From: Mesorhizobium ciceri biovar biserrulae WSM1271
GTDB lineage: Bacteria > Pseudomonadota > Alphaproteobacteria > Rhizobiales > Rhizobiaceae
Assembly (NCBI RefSeq): GCF_000185905.1
Contig: NC_014923.1
Location: 6,099,501 to 6,163,500 of the forward strand
Direction of reading: 5' to 3'
DNA: 64,000 bases
The notes beneath the pieces are model-generated. The model made no database searches. It was given only the letters and a program-made list of their open reading frames with translations, and had not been told where the DNA came from. A program made the position numbers and the translations under genes. Each line of letters opens with the position of its first letter. The first letter of the stretch is position 1. Positions 36,073 to 45,282 of the stretch are shown piece after piece.

Positions 36073-38192
36073 TACGCCAGTCTCTTCAGGTCCTGTTGCA
36101 GCTTGGTGCCGCCGCGCCGCTTCTGGATCGGCGTCTGCAGGCTGATCTTGCCGCGGAATTCATCCGTCACTTCGCGGGCTTCGTTGATGTCGCGCACGAC
36201 ATGCGGCCTGATGAAGATGATCAGTTCGGTGCGTCCGATGCTGTCTGTCTTCTGCTTGAACGCGTTGCCGATGATCGGGATATCGCCGAGGATGGGCACT
36301 TGCGTGCGGTCGACATTGTTGCGCGACTGGATGAGGCCGCCCAGCGCCAGGCTCTCGCCGTCATTGACCAGAACGCGGGTCTGGATCTTGCGCTGCTGGA
36401 TGGTCGGCGAATCGATGCCGGAGCTGGTCGTCTTGGTCACGTTGCTGACCTCCTGCTCGATGTCGAGCATGACCCTGCCGGCATTGTTGATGCGTGGCGT
36501 CACCGTCAGGATGACGCCGGTGTCCTTCATCTCGACCGAGACGACCGGCGAGCTGCCGAGTGTCTGGTCGACCACTTGCCGTGTCGCAATCGGCACCTGG
36601 TCGCCGACCTGCAGCACCGCTTTCTGGTTGTTCAGCGCCATGATGGTCGGCGCCGAGATGACATTGACGTCGGTGATGCTGGACAGTGCATTCAGCGTCA
36701 CCTGGATGTTGTCGGTTGCGTAGCTCCAGTTGAAGCCAGGCAGCGCTGCCGCGGCAACGCCCTTTGCCACGTCGGACACCGAGATCTTCATGCCGCCATT
36801 TTCGAAGAACCAGCGCAGGCCGTATTTCAAATCGTCGTTGAGCGTGACTTCGGCGATGACGGCTTCCAGCATGACCTGCGTCGGCAGCACGTCGACCTTG
36901 CTCAGGATCTGCTCGATGCGTTCGTAGTCACGCGCCGTGGTCTGGATCAAAAGCGCATTGTTTTCGATATCGGCGACGACCGTGGCATGCGCCGGCGGCT
37001 GTCCGTCCGCCATCGGCATCGACGGCGACGGACCGGTCATCGGCACCGGTGTGACGCCGTCCGACTGCATAGCGATGGGCGTCTGGTCGGGCGACACGTT
37101 GGAGCCGCCTGAATCGCCCTCGGTTTTGACCGAGGTGCCGAGGACGGAACTCAGCACCGCGGCCAGTTCCTTGGCCGGGCGGTTCTGGATCTGGTAGACG
37201 AAAAGCTGATCCTCGCTGGTTTCGGCGAGCTTATCGAGCTTGTTGATCCAGGCAGCGGCGCGGGCGAGATAGGCTGGGCGCGAGGTGATCACCAGCACCG
37301 AATTCAGCCTGTCGTTGGGGATGAACTGGATGAGCTTGGCGCCCGGCCCTTCCTTGGTGCCGAAGATCGAATCGAGCTCGGCGGCGACCGCCTCCGGCTT
37401 GGAGGTCTTCAGCGGGTGCAGCGCCACCGACATGCCGCGCATCCAGTCGACGTCGAACACCGAAACCGCTTCGCGGATGGCATTGAGGTCGCTGTCGTTG
37501 CCGGCGACGGTGATCAGGTTGCGGGTGGAATCGACCCGCAGCACCGAGCCCTGCCGGGTGATCGGTTCGAGAATGGTCTTCATCTCGTCGGCGGCGATGA
37601 ATTGCAGCTGCAGCACCTGCACCTTGACGCCGGGTCCGGACGGCGAAACCGAGGGCACGCTGACCGGCGGGGTGCTGGACATGATCTCGGCAAGTGGCAC
37701 GACCTGGTAGGTGCCGGCGCGGTTGGTGATGCCGGCGCCGTTGACCGCAAGCGCCGATTGCAGGATGTCGACCAGCGCATCCTTCGACACCGGCTGCGAG
37801 GTCTGCAGCGTCACCGTGCCCTGCACGCGCGGGTCGACGATGTAGTTGAGGTGCAGGGCATCGCCGAGCACCGCCTTGGCCGCCTCGGTGATCGGCGCAT
37901 TGATCAGATTGAGCTCGAATTGGCCCGAACCATCTGTCGTCACCTTGGTGACCGGCGCGCCGGAGGAGACGAACTGGCCCGAGCCCTGATACTGCGTGCC
38001 GTTGAAGCGCTGCGCCTGGCCGGCGGTCGACGTGACGGCACCGGGTCCGGTGTAGCCCGCCCGCAAGGGCGAGTTCTTGGCGTGCAGGCTGTCGATGGTT
38101 TCTGTGAAAAAGTCCTTGCCCGGCGCGGAGGTGCAACTGGCAACAGCCAGCAGTGTGAACAACACCACGCAATGACTCGACTTGCTCGACAT
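36069..38192 (-). CDS. gspD: Type II secretion secretin GspD
   Basis: A 707-residue outer-membrane secretin. It begins with a lipoprotein signal (LLAVASC, Cys ~21). N0-N3 periplasmic domains follow (FELNLINAPITEAAKAVLGD for N0, VAVLHPLKTS-like and RAAAWINKLDK segments later), with a Gly/Ser/Pro-rich insertion at ~385-410. The C-terminal beta-barrel domain has SAPTIMALNNQKAVLQVGDQ and VPILGDIPIIGNAFK, the secretin signature. As a lipidated secretin it may not need a pilotin. It is the first gene of the leftward operon gspD-gspO-gspG; its promoter must lie in 38193-38501. Confidence 0.95.
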   Translation of the reverse strand: MSSKSSHCVVLFTLLAVASCTSAPGKDFFTETIDSLHAKNSPLRAGYTGPGAVTSTAGQAQRFNGTQYQGSGQFVSSGAPVTKVTTDGSGQFELNLINAPITEAAKAVLGDALHLNYIVDPRVQGTVTLQTSQPVSKDALVDILQSALAVNGAGITNRAGTYQVVPLAEIMSSTPPVSVPSVSPSGPGVKVQVLQLQFIAADEMKTILEPITRQGSVLRVDSTRNLITVAGNDSDLNAIREAVSVFDVDWMRGMSVALHPLKTSKPEAVAAELDSIFGTKEGPGAKLIQFIPNDRLNSVLVITSRPAYLARAAAWINKLDKLAETSEDQLFVYQIQNRPAKELAAVLSSVLGTSVKTEGDSGGSNVSPDQTPIAMQSDGVTPVPMTGPSPSMPMADGQPPAHATVVADIENNALLIQTTARDYERIEQILSKVDVLPTQVMLEAVIAEVTLNDDLKYGLRWFFENGGMKISVSDVAKGVAAAALPGFNWSYATDNIQVTLNALSSITDVNVISAPTIMALNNQKAVLQVGDQVPIATRQVVDQTLGSSPVVSVEMKDTGVILTVTPRINNAGRVMLDIEQEVSNVTKTTSSGIDSPTIQQRKIQTRVLVNDGESLALGGLIQSRNNVDRTQVPILGDIPIIGNAFKQKTDSIGRTELIIFIRPHVVRDINEAREVTDEFRGKISLQTPIQKRRGGTKLQQDLKRLAY

Positions 38193-38501
38193 CCACCCGA
38201 TTCCCCTGCGTTTTTACTCTAGGGATTCGTGCAAGCGCATGTCGGGAATGATGCAGGTGTTTGGGGTCTATCCACAGGGTTGGTCGGCAGGTTGCATCGG
38301 GCAACCGCGTTGCTGATCTGGATGGCGGTCGAAGAGCGGTTGCTAATTGGCTGGATCGCTCCCCGATCGAAAACAGATAGGACATGGGACGGCTTTTGGG
38401 GGCCTTGTCGAGACTGTTGCGTGGCGCTCAAACCTCTCCGTAGCTGCGCCCGAGAAACCTAATGCCTAGACAGAGTCTTTGGACCTGCATATCGTATCAC
38501 G
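38193..38501. other. Intergenic region between divergent genes
   Basis: Holds the promoter of gspD (leftward) and of the hypothetical gene at 38502. No recognisable operator, RNA or repeat was seen. Confidence 0.4.
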
Positions 38502-38858
38502 ATGACCAACTTAAATTTAAGTCCTGACTACTATGCCGTTTCTGATGCAGCCGGGCTTTTTCAGAACGGGGTGATCTTCCATATTTCGCGAAATAGATCC
38601 GGCGGATCAGTCAGCACACCTGTAGGCCGCTTCTACGTGTCGCGGCCGGAAATCCCTCCGGAAGGATATTTCCCCCATTGCAGACTAGACTGCTACGTGG
38701 ATGACGATAGTCTTTCTCCAGAAGCCGCATGGCTAGCTCGGGTGCTTTTGGACAAATTAATTCTTGCAGGTGCAGCCTCAGAGCCAATTTGGCTGAGTTG
38801 GCATCAATCAAACGAGTTAGGTGGTGAGCATCGGGGCGAAGTTTTCGACTTCGACTAA
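38502..38858 (+). CDS. Hypothetical protein, possible immunity protein
   Basis: A 118-residue soluble protein starting MTNLNLSPDYYAVSDAAGLF, with VGRFYVSRPEIPPEGYFPHC in the middle and an acidic ending (EVFDFD). No family was recognised. The composition is visibly lower in G+C than the flanking gsp genes. It lies near the Rhs toxin gene at 39071-39946 but on the opposite strand, so it is not a classic downstream immunity gene. An immunity role is only one possibility. Confidence 0.6.
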   Translation: MTNLNLSPDYYAVSDAAGLFQNGVIFHISRNRSGGSVSTPVGRFYVSRPEIPPEGYFPHCRLDCYVDDDSLSPEAAWLARVLLDKLILAGAASEPIWLSWHQSNELGGEHRGEVFDFD

Positions 38859-39070
38859 CGTCGATAGAGATTTATAGGTCACGCGCATCTATCCAACATT
38901 TGAGGAGGCGACCGTAGAGAGCGAGAGCCGTGGCCGCGGAGATTTTCTCAAGCCGCCTGCCCCTGGCACTCGGTGGGCAGAGTTCCGAATTTGGAAGAAA
39001 GCGATGAGGCGCCGTGGCTTACACAAGTTCCTCTACCGTAAGCCAATTGGTCGAAGAAGGATATCTACAG
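38859..39070. other. Intergenic region downstream of the Rhs toxin
   Basis: No gene seen on either strand. In particular there is no immunity gene directly after the toxin on its own strand. Confidence 0.4.
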
Positions 39071-39946
39071 CTACCAGAGACCCGTCGCTTTCCCTATCGC
39101 ACCAAGAAGTCCGCCGCCTGACGATTCTGTTGCCTGTGATGCCTGCCCCCCCAGAGACTCTGACTTACTGGTCACTTTTGAAATAGTCCGTCCGGGAGTT
39201 ACATTATTCCGTTCTAACTGGTCGGAAAGCCGCTTCATTGCTGCTTTGTCCTTCGTCTTGTCTACTATCGTCCATTTGGAACGGGAGATACCCGCCTTGT
39301 CCAAAGCAACTGCCGTTCTGGTATTCATTATATATGTCTTCCCGCCAACTGTGCCAACATCGACGGAAATCTTGCTTGGGTTAACTTTTCCGGCGCTAAT
39401 TGCATTGGCAAGGTCATCAACAGTTTTGATCTTACTCCCGGCAATCTTTGAGTATGCTGCTTGGCCGCCTTCTTTTCCGTAGCTAAACGCGTCATCATAA
39501 GTCCTCTGGGCAAAACTGAAGCCAGATCGCTCAGTAGCCATGGCCAAGCTGCGAGCCGGACCTGCCGTGGTCGCACCAAGGACCATGTTGGCCATGGCCA
39601 TAGTTTCGCTTGTTTGGGAGACATCGTCTGGCGTTTCTGGGGTATTCGCCTCCGTCGTGCCGCTAAAGTATGAGACCGTCGCACCTATAGCGATGCCTAT
39701 GCAAACAGGACAGAGTCCATTCTGGTCGCTCTTGTTGACTGGGTCGTTTCCAGCATAGGCATATCGGTTGGTGCCGACACTTGGTACCGTTGGGTCCATC
39801 GGATCGGGCGAGATGAAGCGAACAGGCTGGATATCGGCATTTGCGTCGTATTGCGGCAGATGAACTCCGTACGTAGCGTACGCTCTGGCTGGGCCGGAAG
39901 CCAACATGGATGTAGTCAGAATTATCGCAAGAATGCGCTGGATCAT
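39071..39946 (-). CDS. Secreted Rhs-core protein with C-terminal toxin-like domain
   Basis: A 291-residue protein with a Sec signal peptide (MIQRILAIILTTSMLASGPA); GGAG precedes the ATG at 39946. Then comes a short Rhs-core ending (FISPDPMDPTVPSVGTNRYA, YAGNDPVNKSDQNG), where the Rhs cage normally releases its tip. A ~200-residue variable tip follows: an Ala/Gly-rich part, then KTVDDLANAISAGKVNPSKI, GGKTYIMNTRTAVALDKAGI and SDQLERNNVTPGRTI. This last block resembles a domain often found at the end of polymorphic toxins; I cannot name its activity. Sec export plus a mini-core is unusual, since Rhs proteins are normally over 1,000 residues. It is the third gene of an operon with the truncated Rhs core and the transglutaminase-like gene. 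Confidence 0.75.
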   Translation of the reverse strand: MIQRILAIILTTSMLASGPARAYATYGVHLPQYDANADIQPVRFISPDPMDPTVPSVGTNRYAYAGNDPVNKSDQNGLCPVCIGIAIGATVSYFSGTTEANTPETPDDVSQTSETMAMANMVLGATTAGPARSLAMATERSGFSFAQRTYDDAFSYGKEGGQAAYSKIAGSKIKTVDDLANAISAGKVNPSKISVDVGTVGGKTYIMNTRTAVALDKAGISRSKWTIVDKTKDKAAMKRLSDQLERNNVTPGRTISKVTSKSESLGGQASQATESSGGGLLGAIGKATGLW

Positions 39947-39983
39947 TTTTGCTCCGCTAGACTTTATCATTGCATCCCCTTGG

Positions 39984-40976
39984 CTATTCGATTTTTGCCG
40001 TATAGTTCAGCTTCGGCTCACGCCACCCGAGGGCTTCTGCCCTGGCGAAGGCTTCCCGGTTGGCTTTGTAAAGACCGTTCGCATAGGCGATCCGGTCGGC
40101 CGGAATGTCGCCCTGCTTCGGGTATTTCTGGATGATGTTTGCATCGAGCAGCCGGTAATAGGCCGTGCCCTTCTTCACCAACGTGTAGGCGTTGGCCGGA
40201 TAGGCCTCGATCAGCACATCGGCGACGGCGACCGCGTCTTCGTAGCGGCCAGTGGCAATCAGAGTGTCGAGGATCGGTGTCGCGAGGATCGACAGCGCCT
40301 CGCGCTGCGAAAGCGCCTTGAGATAGACGCCGTTGGCGATCGCCTCGTCGGTCATCTCGAGCTTCTGCCGATACCATGCGTCGCGTGTGAACCCCGCGCC
40401 GCTGGTGGTCTCGAGGTTCCAGGTCTTGCCCGTCGCGTCGTCGTTGAACTTTATGAAGATATGCAGCGGCGCGATCGACAGCGTCACGTCGAGGCCGAGC
40501 CGCTTGCCCAGGATGAGGAACAGCGCCGGCATCGAGACGCAATTGCCCTTTCTCGTCGCGAGATAGTTGGGCAGCGACTGCGAGCTGGGCTTCTGGCCGT
40601 AGGAGTCGGAGAGGTCATATTCGAAAGGCCGGCCATTGTTCCACCAGCCGCCCTCATAGAGGAAGGTGCGCAGAGCCTTCATCTTCTCCACGCTGGTCGA
40701 AGCAGCCTCCGAGGGCAATGTGTTGAGCATCTTGTTGACCGTCGCCGCCATGCTGTCAATTACGACAAGCCCGGCAACCTCATCGATGGAGGGATCAACG
40801 AACTTGTCGACAGCCAGCTTGGCGCGGGCAAAGTCGGCTTTCCCTTCGGGTACATTGACCAAGGCCTGCACAAAGGCAGCCGGACGCGACCGGTCGATGT
40901 CGTCGGCCCTGGACAGGCCGCTCGCTGCCAGCATCAGGAGCAGAGTCGCTGCCAGCCTGATCACGCCGCCGATCAT
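39984..40976 (-). CDS. Periplasmic transglutaminase-like (SirB1-type) protein
   Basis: A 330-residue exported protein. The ATG at 40976 has AGGA 7 bases upstream and gives a clear signal peptide (LAATLLLMLAASGLSRA). An ATG at 40997 that overlaps the Rhs stop is the alternative. The central part has the transglutaminase-like core: ATRKGNCVSMPALFLILGKR with the catalytic Cys (~149), and IAPLHIFIKFND with the His. This matches SirB1-type proteins. The C-terminal ~100 residues look like TPR helices (YEDAVAVADVLIEAYPANAY). It lies between two Rhs genes in one operon, so it may process or modify the Rhs product, but that is inference. Confidence 0.75.
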   Translation of the reverse strand: MIGGVIRLAATLLLMLAASGLSRADDIDRSRPAAFVQALVNVPEGKADFARAKLAVDKFVDPSIDEVAGLVVIDSMAATVNKMLNTLPSEAASTSVEKMKALRTFLYEGGWWNNGRPFEYDLSDSYGQKPSSQSLPNYLATRKGNCVSMPALFLILGKRLGLDVTLSIAPLHIFIKFNDDATGKTWNLETTSGAGFTRDAWYRQKLEMTDEAIANGVYLKALSQREALSILATPILDTLIATGRYEDAVAVADVLIEAYPANAYTLVKKGTAYYRLLDANIIQKYPKQGDIPADRIAYANGLYKANREAFARAEALGWREPKLNYTAKIE

Positions 40977-40993
40977 TACCCCATCCTTCCGGG

Positions 40994-43096
40994 TCATGGC
41001 GAGGCCTTGTCCTCAGTGCCCTCCGGATCCGTGGGAACAAACCTCCCCAGCACCGGATCCATGTACCGTGCATTGAGATACAGCAGTCCGGTCTCGGGAT
41101 CGAAGCGTTCGCCGATGTAGTTCTTTTGGGTCTGGAAGCCGGTGTTGAGGCTCTCGCCATAGGTGGCGTAGCTGGTGCTATCGACGACAGTGCCCGTCAT
41201 GTCGGTGACCTGGCGCACCGAGGCAAGATGCTCGCGGTGCAGGAAGTATTTGGTCGTGCCGACGACCTTGATGTCGGGATGCGGATAGCGGGTGTAGATC
41301 TCTGCGCCCGGTGTCGCCGGATCGATCTCGACATTGGCGTCGGGATAAAGCGTCGTGGCGAAGCTCGATGACTTCTTGGCTCGCGCTCCGTCCGGTCCAT
41401 AGGCGAGATTGACGGTGTTGGAGGCGCGCGTGACCGTCTTTAACCGGTTGGCTTCGTCCCAGATCAGCGTTCGGCTGCCGTCCGAGGCCAAATTGCCATT
41501 GGCGTCATAGGCCATCGCATTGGCGCCGACACTTATTGGCGCATGCGGACGTGGCGCTGTCGCTGCCGGATAGGTGTAGGTGCCGGCCACACGGGTGCGT
41601 GAGGTCAGATTGTCGTTGGCAGCATAGGCAAAAGTCTCGCTGAGCGCCATATTGCCAAGATTGGTGCTCGCCGTCAGCCGATCGGCATTGTCATAGCCAT
41701 AGGTCCAGCTGTCGGAGGCGGTCAGCCCCGTGGTGCCGGTGATGCGGCCGACGCTGTCACGCGCGTACTGATCGTCGAGCAGGATGGTGGCGCCTCGTGC
41801 CGTGGTGACACGCGTCACCCAGCGCCGCGTCGGCGAATAGGTGAAGGAGGTTTTGACGCCATTGGTGTAGGTGATCTCCTTGGTCTGGCCATCGGCCTCG
41901 TAAATCGTCGAGGTGATGAAGCCGGGGGCGGAGGCGAGCTTGTTGCCGGCGGTGTACTGCAGGCGGTTGGCGTTCGAACCGAAGTCGAGTTGAACAGGGA
42001 AGTACTGGACATATACGTTCTGGCCGGAGCCGTCGTGGACGTTGAACGTATAGTTGGTGATCCCCGCGATCGTGGCATCCTGGCGAGCAACCTTGCCGAG
42101 ACCGTCATAATTGTAGAGCTGGACGGCAGCCGCGTTTTCCGAGCGGGTCAACTGGCCGATGTTGTAATAGCCAGCCGCCGCCTGATCATAGGTGTTCTGC
42201 GTCTGCGTCACCGCACTGCCGCCTGGCGCGGTAGCCGTCTTCAGCGTCAGCCGGTCCATCTGGTCGTAGGCGAGCGTGGTGACCGTGCCCCTGGCGTCGG
42301 TCTGGCTGACCAGCCGGTTGGCGGTGTCATAGACATAGGTCCAGGTGCCCAGATCGGGATCCGACGCCGATAGCCGGTTGCCGACCATGTCGTAGGTATA
42401 GGTCCAGTTCGAGCCGCCGGGATCGGTGACGCCGATCAGCCGACCGAGCAGATCGTAGCTGCGGCTCTCCGGCAGATTGAGGCCACCGACGTCGCGAATG
42501 ATGCCGGCAATGTCACCGCGTGTCGTCGATGGGGTTCTGGTCAAATGCCCGAGCTCATCGGTCAGCGTCACCCCGTAAAGTCGGGGGTTGGGTGTGCCGG
42601 TTGCGGTCGCGATGTCGTGCAGATAGCTGCGCTGGCTGGCATCCGGATTGATCGTCTTTGTCAACCGGTCGGCCCAGTCGTAGCTGTTGGTGGTCCACTG
42701 TGCCGTCTCACCGACGAACCTCGGGAAGGCGGTACGCAGCACATTGCCGCGAAGATCGTAGTCGGTCTCGGCAATGCGTCTTGCACTGGCCGCCGTCTCT
42801 CCGGGGGTTTCCACGCGATAGACCCGGCCAAGCCCGTCATAGAAGGAGCGGGTAAAATCCTCGCCAGCGCCCCCACTCGCGCCATTGGGCAGCGGGGTGT
42901 ACTTGACCAGCGCCTGTGTCGCCGGATTGCCCTCGTTCTCGAAGCGCGTCTTGGTATAGGCGCCGGTGACGCTCTGAGAGACCTGATAGGGCCGGCAGAA
43001 GGCGTCATAAGTGAAGGTTTTTACCAAACTATTCGGATCGGTCTTGGTCACCGGCAGCCCGCCGCCTGCATCGCCAAGTGGAATCACTTTGCGCAC
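40994..43096 (-). pseudogene. Rhs/YD-repeat protein lacking its N-terminal part and its toxin tip
   Basis: A 700-codon open frame packed with YD repeats (YDGLGRVYRVET, YDWADRLTKTI, YDMVGNRLSASDP, YDANGNLASDGSR). It ends in the Rhs core: YLHREHLASVRQ-like (FLHREHLASVRQVTDMTG), IGERFDPETGLLYLNARYMD and GRFVPTDPEG. Full Rhs proteins carry a further several hundred N-terminal residues (plug and signal). Here an in-frame stop lies just upstream of a GTG at 43096 with no good ribosome site, so the gene is probably 5'-truncated. It stops about 10 residues after the core with no toxin tip. Its last bases overlap the transglutaminase gene. The segment 41350-41770 is repeated in reverse at 26200-26616. 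Confidence 0.85.
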
Positions 43097-43177
43097 ATTA
43101 GCCCGCCGGCGGATTTAATTTGCTTGGCCACCCCTCAACCCTAGGGCAAACTGCCCAATGGGGCTGCAGGAGGTGAA

Positions 43178-43618
43178 ATGAGAGCACGCGCAGCAACGCT
43201 TGGGGATCTGGAGGATGTCTTTCGCGGTCTGTCCAAGCGGATGTCGGACGAATACGTCGCTGCCGGCAAGGACAGCAAGATCGCCTACGACAACCTTATG
43301 ATGAATTTGAAGGAGGGCCGCGCGCACGCGCTTGTCGAGGGTGACAAGGCCGTGGCGATCATCGCCTGGCATGAGAACAGCGACGCCGCCGACACGCTGT
43401 TCGCCGCACGGGAGGACTTCTTCCGGGCCACGACCGTCCGTTTCTGCAAGCGGCATATCAGGCATATCCAGGCGCTCGCCGGCAACCTCGCCATCCATTC
43501 GCGCAGTTGGCTCCAGGGGCCGGATGTCGCAAGATGGTTCGGCGTCATCGGCTATGTCGAGCGCGGCCGGGAGAACGGCGCCACTTTGTTCGAGCTGCCG
43601 CCGGCTCGCATCGGCTAG
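43178..43618 (+). CDS. Hypothetical protein (GNAT-like)
   Basis: A 146-residue protein with an excellent ribosome site (AGGAGGTGAA) before the ATG. It starts MRARAATLGDLEDVFRGLSK and has GRAHALVEGDKAVAIIAWHE and RFCKRHIRHIQALAGNLAIH. The first two segments look like the start of a GNAT acetyltransferase or a phage-type acetyltransferase-like fold, but the acetyl-CoA loop is not evident. It is divergent from the Rhs gene. Function unknown. Confidence 0.7.
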   Translation: MRARAATLGDLEDVFRGLSKRMSDEYVAAGKDSKIAYDNLMMNLKEGRAHALVEGDKAVAIIAWHENSDAADTLFAAREDFFRATTVRFCKRHIRHIQALAGNLAIHSRSWLQGPDVARWFGVIGYVERGRENGATLFELPPARIG

Positions 43619-43846
43619 GAAACCCTGGGCTGGTCAAGATCCCTTGCCGCAAACACCGCCACCCTCTCGCGATCGCCCGCACAGGTTCGTCGATGCGGGT
43701 CACCGTCTTCGGCTCCAGGATCCCTTGCTCGGCGGCCTTCTGAACTGCCTTAGCAAGCGGCTTGCGCCGGGCGCCGATTGGCGGGATGTTATGGGAGGGC
43801 AACCGGGGGGCAAACCGGCACGCCGAGACAGATATGGCTGCTGGAA

Positions 43847-44335
43847 ATGTCACGAGCTTGCTTCGCCTTTCTTGCCTTTGTTGCCTTGGTGAGGCCGGTA
43901 GGGGCAGGCGAGTGGACGTCTCATCTGCTTGACCGCCCAAGCCTGGCAACCGCCTATTTTCGCCAAGCCGATCTTGTGACTGCATACGCGACCGCAATGG
44001 CGCGCTTCCGTCTGCAGCTCGCAGGGCGTGCCGGCGAAAACAACCTTGCGGTCCCTCTCGAACCACTGCTTTTGCGGGCGGAATTCCGTGCGCGGACATG
44101 GCGCTCGGCGGACGGCAGCCTGTTGCAAGGCTTCGCCGGCAAGGGCGGCTTCCGGCTGACCATCGGCAACTGCCTGGCGCGCATCTGCGCTGCCAGCGAA
44201 TGCAGCGATGCCGGTTGGCCGGTTTACGCCTGCAGCGACGGAGGCAAGCGCAAGATGTCCGTCACGGATTTTGTGACGGCAAACTTCGGCGGCGTCTCCT
44301 ACCGCCGATTGAGCGCCTCCCCTTCACAGGAATGA
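43847..44335 (+). CDS. Hypothetical secreted protein
   Basis: A 162-residue protein from the ATG at 43847, with a signal peptide (MSRACFAFLAFVALVRPVGA). The mature part has ATAMARFRLQLAGRAGE and a cysteine-rich segment (IGNCLARICAASECSD and VYACSDGG) that could form disulfides in the periplasm. No family was recognised. An in-frame TTG at 43778 is less likely as the start. The gene ends 26 bases before the convergent esterase gene. Confidence 0.55.
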   Translation: MSRACFAFLAFVALVRPVGAGEWTSHLLDRPSLATAYFRQADLVTAYATAMARFRLQLAGRAGENNLAVPLEPLLLRAEFRARTWRSADGSLLQGFAGKGGFRLTIGNCLARICAASECSDAGWPVYACSDGGKRKMSVTDFVTANFGGVSYRRLSASPSQE

Positions 44336-44361
44336 CAGCGCCGACCGTCTTGCTGCGGCGT

Positions 44362-45261
44362 TCAGCAAAGGGCGGTGTCCCTCCTCACCGCAAACGCCGC
44401 CTGCACCGCGCGATTGACGGTGACCGGCAGGATCGACATGTGGTTCTCGCCGGCATGCAGTTCGAAACTGGCGCGCACGCCCGGGAGAGCGTCAAGACGC
44501 TGCGCCATTGCCCGCGCGAATGCGTCGGTGCGTGTCACCTTTTTCTGCTTCAGGCGCTTTTCCTCGTCCTCGGCGCCAATCTGGAACGGCGCCAGCTTCT
44601 CGGTCTCGTACTCGCCGGCCGACAGGATCATGGTCGCCGCCAAACCATCGGGAATGGCGGCCTCGAAGGCTTCGAGAAAGCGGTCGATGGCACGGTCTTC
44701 CCAATAGATGGCGGGGCTCGCCGCGATCCAGGTCTGAAAGGAAGAAGGCCGCGTGAACAGGGCGTAGAGCGCAAACAGGCCACCGAAAGAATGGCCGTAA
44801 AGCGCCTGGCGGCTGGCATCGACCGTGACCCGGCTGGCGACCCACGGCTTCAGCTCATCCTCGATGAAGGCAAGGAACTCCCCTGCCCCACCGGTCCGGA
44901 CTTCGGGCGTGCCCTCGTGGAAGGGCGGGTAGGTCTTGCCTGGTGGCGGGCCGAGATCCCATGAGCGGCGCAGCGGATCATAGGCGCCGTCGACGGGATA
45001 GCCGATGGCGACGATGACGCCCCAGCCGACATTGGTGCCCGTGGGATAGAAGGCCTGCGCGCGCACAGCGTCGACCGCCGTGCCGATGACGGCGTTGCCG
45101 TCGGTCATGTAGAGGACCGGCCAGCCGGCCTCGGGCACCGGCCCGGACGGCACATGCAGGAATATCCGCCAGGGCGCGCCGCCCTGCGCCGGAACAAGAT
45201 CGTGGACCGCCGTGTTGGCGATCAGGGCTGGCGTCGCGTTGGACATGGATATCTTGGACAT
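44362..45261 (-). CDS. Siderophore esterase (Fes/IroE-like alpha/beta hydrolase)
   Basis: A 299-residue alpha/beta hydrolase of the putative esterase (D) family. It has WPVLYMTDGNAVIGTAVD, the nucleophile motif YGHSFGGLFALY (Ser ~155), a late Asp/Glu region (SAGEYETEKLAP) and the His in ELHAGENHMSILP. IroE- and Fes-like enzymes hydrolyse ferric siderophores to release iron. It has no clear signal peptide, so it acts in the cytoplasm. It is the last gene of a leftward fhuD-fhuB-esterase set, with 21 bases after fhuB, which supports a role in releasing iron from an imported siderophore. Confidence 0.85.
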   Translation of the reverse strand: MSKISMSNATPALIANTAVHDLVPAQGGAPWRIFLHVPSGPVPEAGWPVLYMTDGNAVIGTAVDAVRAQAFYPTGTNVGWGVIVAIGYPVDGAYDPLRRSWDLGPPPGKTYPPFHEGTPEVRTGGAGEFLAFIEDELKPWVASRVTVDASRQALYGHSFGGLFALYALFTRPSSFQTWIAASPAIYWEDRAIDRFLEAFEAAIPDGLAATMILSAGEYETEKLAPFQIGAEDEEKRLKQKKVTRTDAFARAMAQRLDALPGVRASFELHAGENHMSILPVTVNRAVQAAFAVRRDTALC

Positions 45262-45282
45262 GGATATCTCCAGGCAAAACGG

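Noticed and set aside
35602..37112. Two long open frames opposite gspO and gspD
   Set aside because: Both are antisense to clear secretion genes and lack family motifs.
39906..41120. 404-codon open frame opposite the transglutaminase-like gene
   Set aside because: Antisense shadow; the reverse strand has signal peptide and catalytic motifs.
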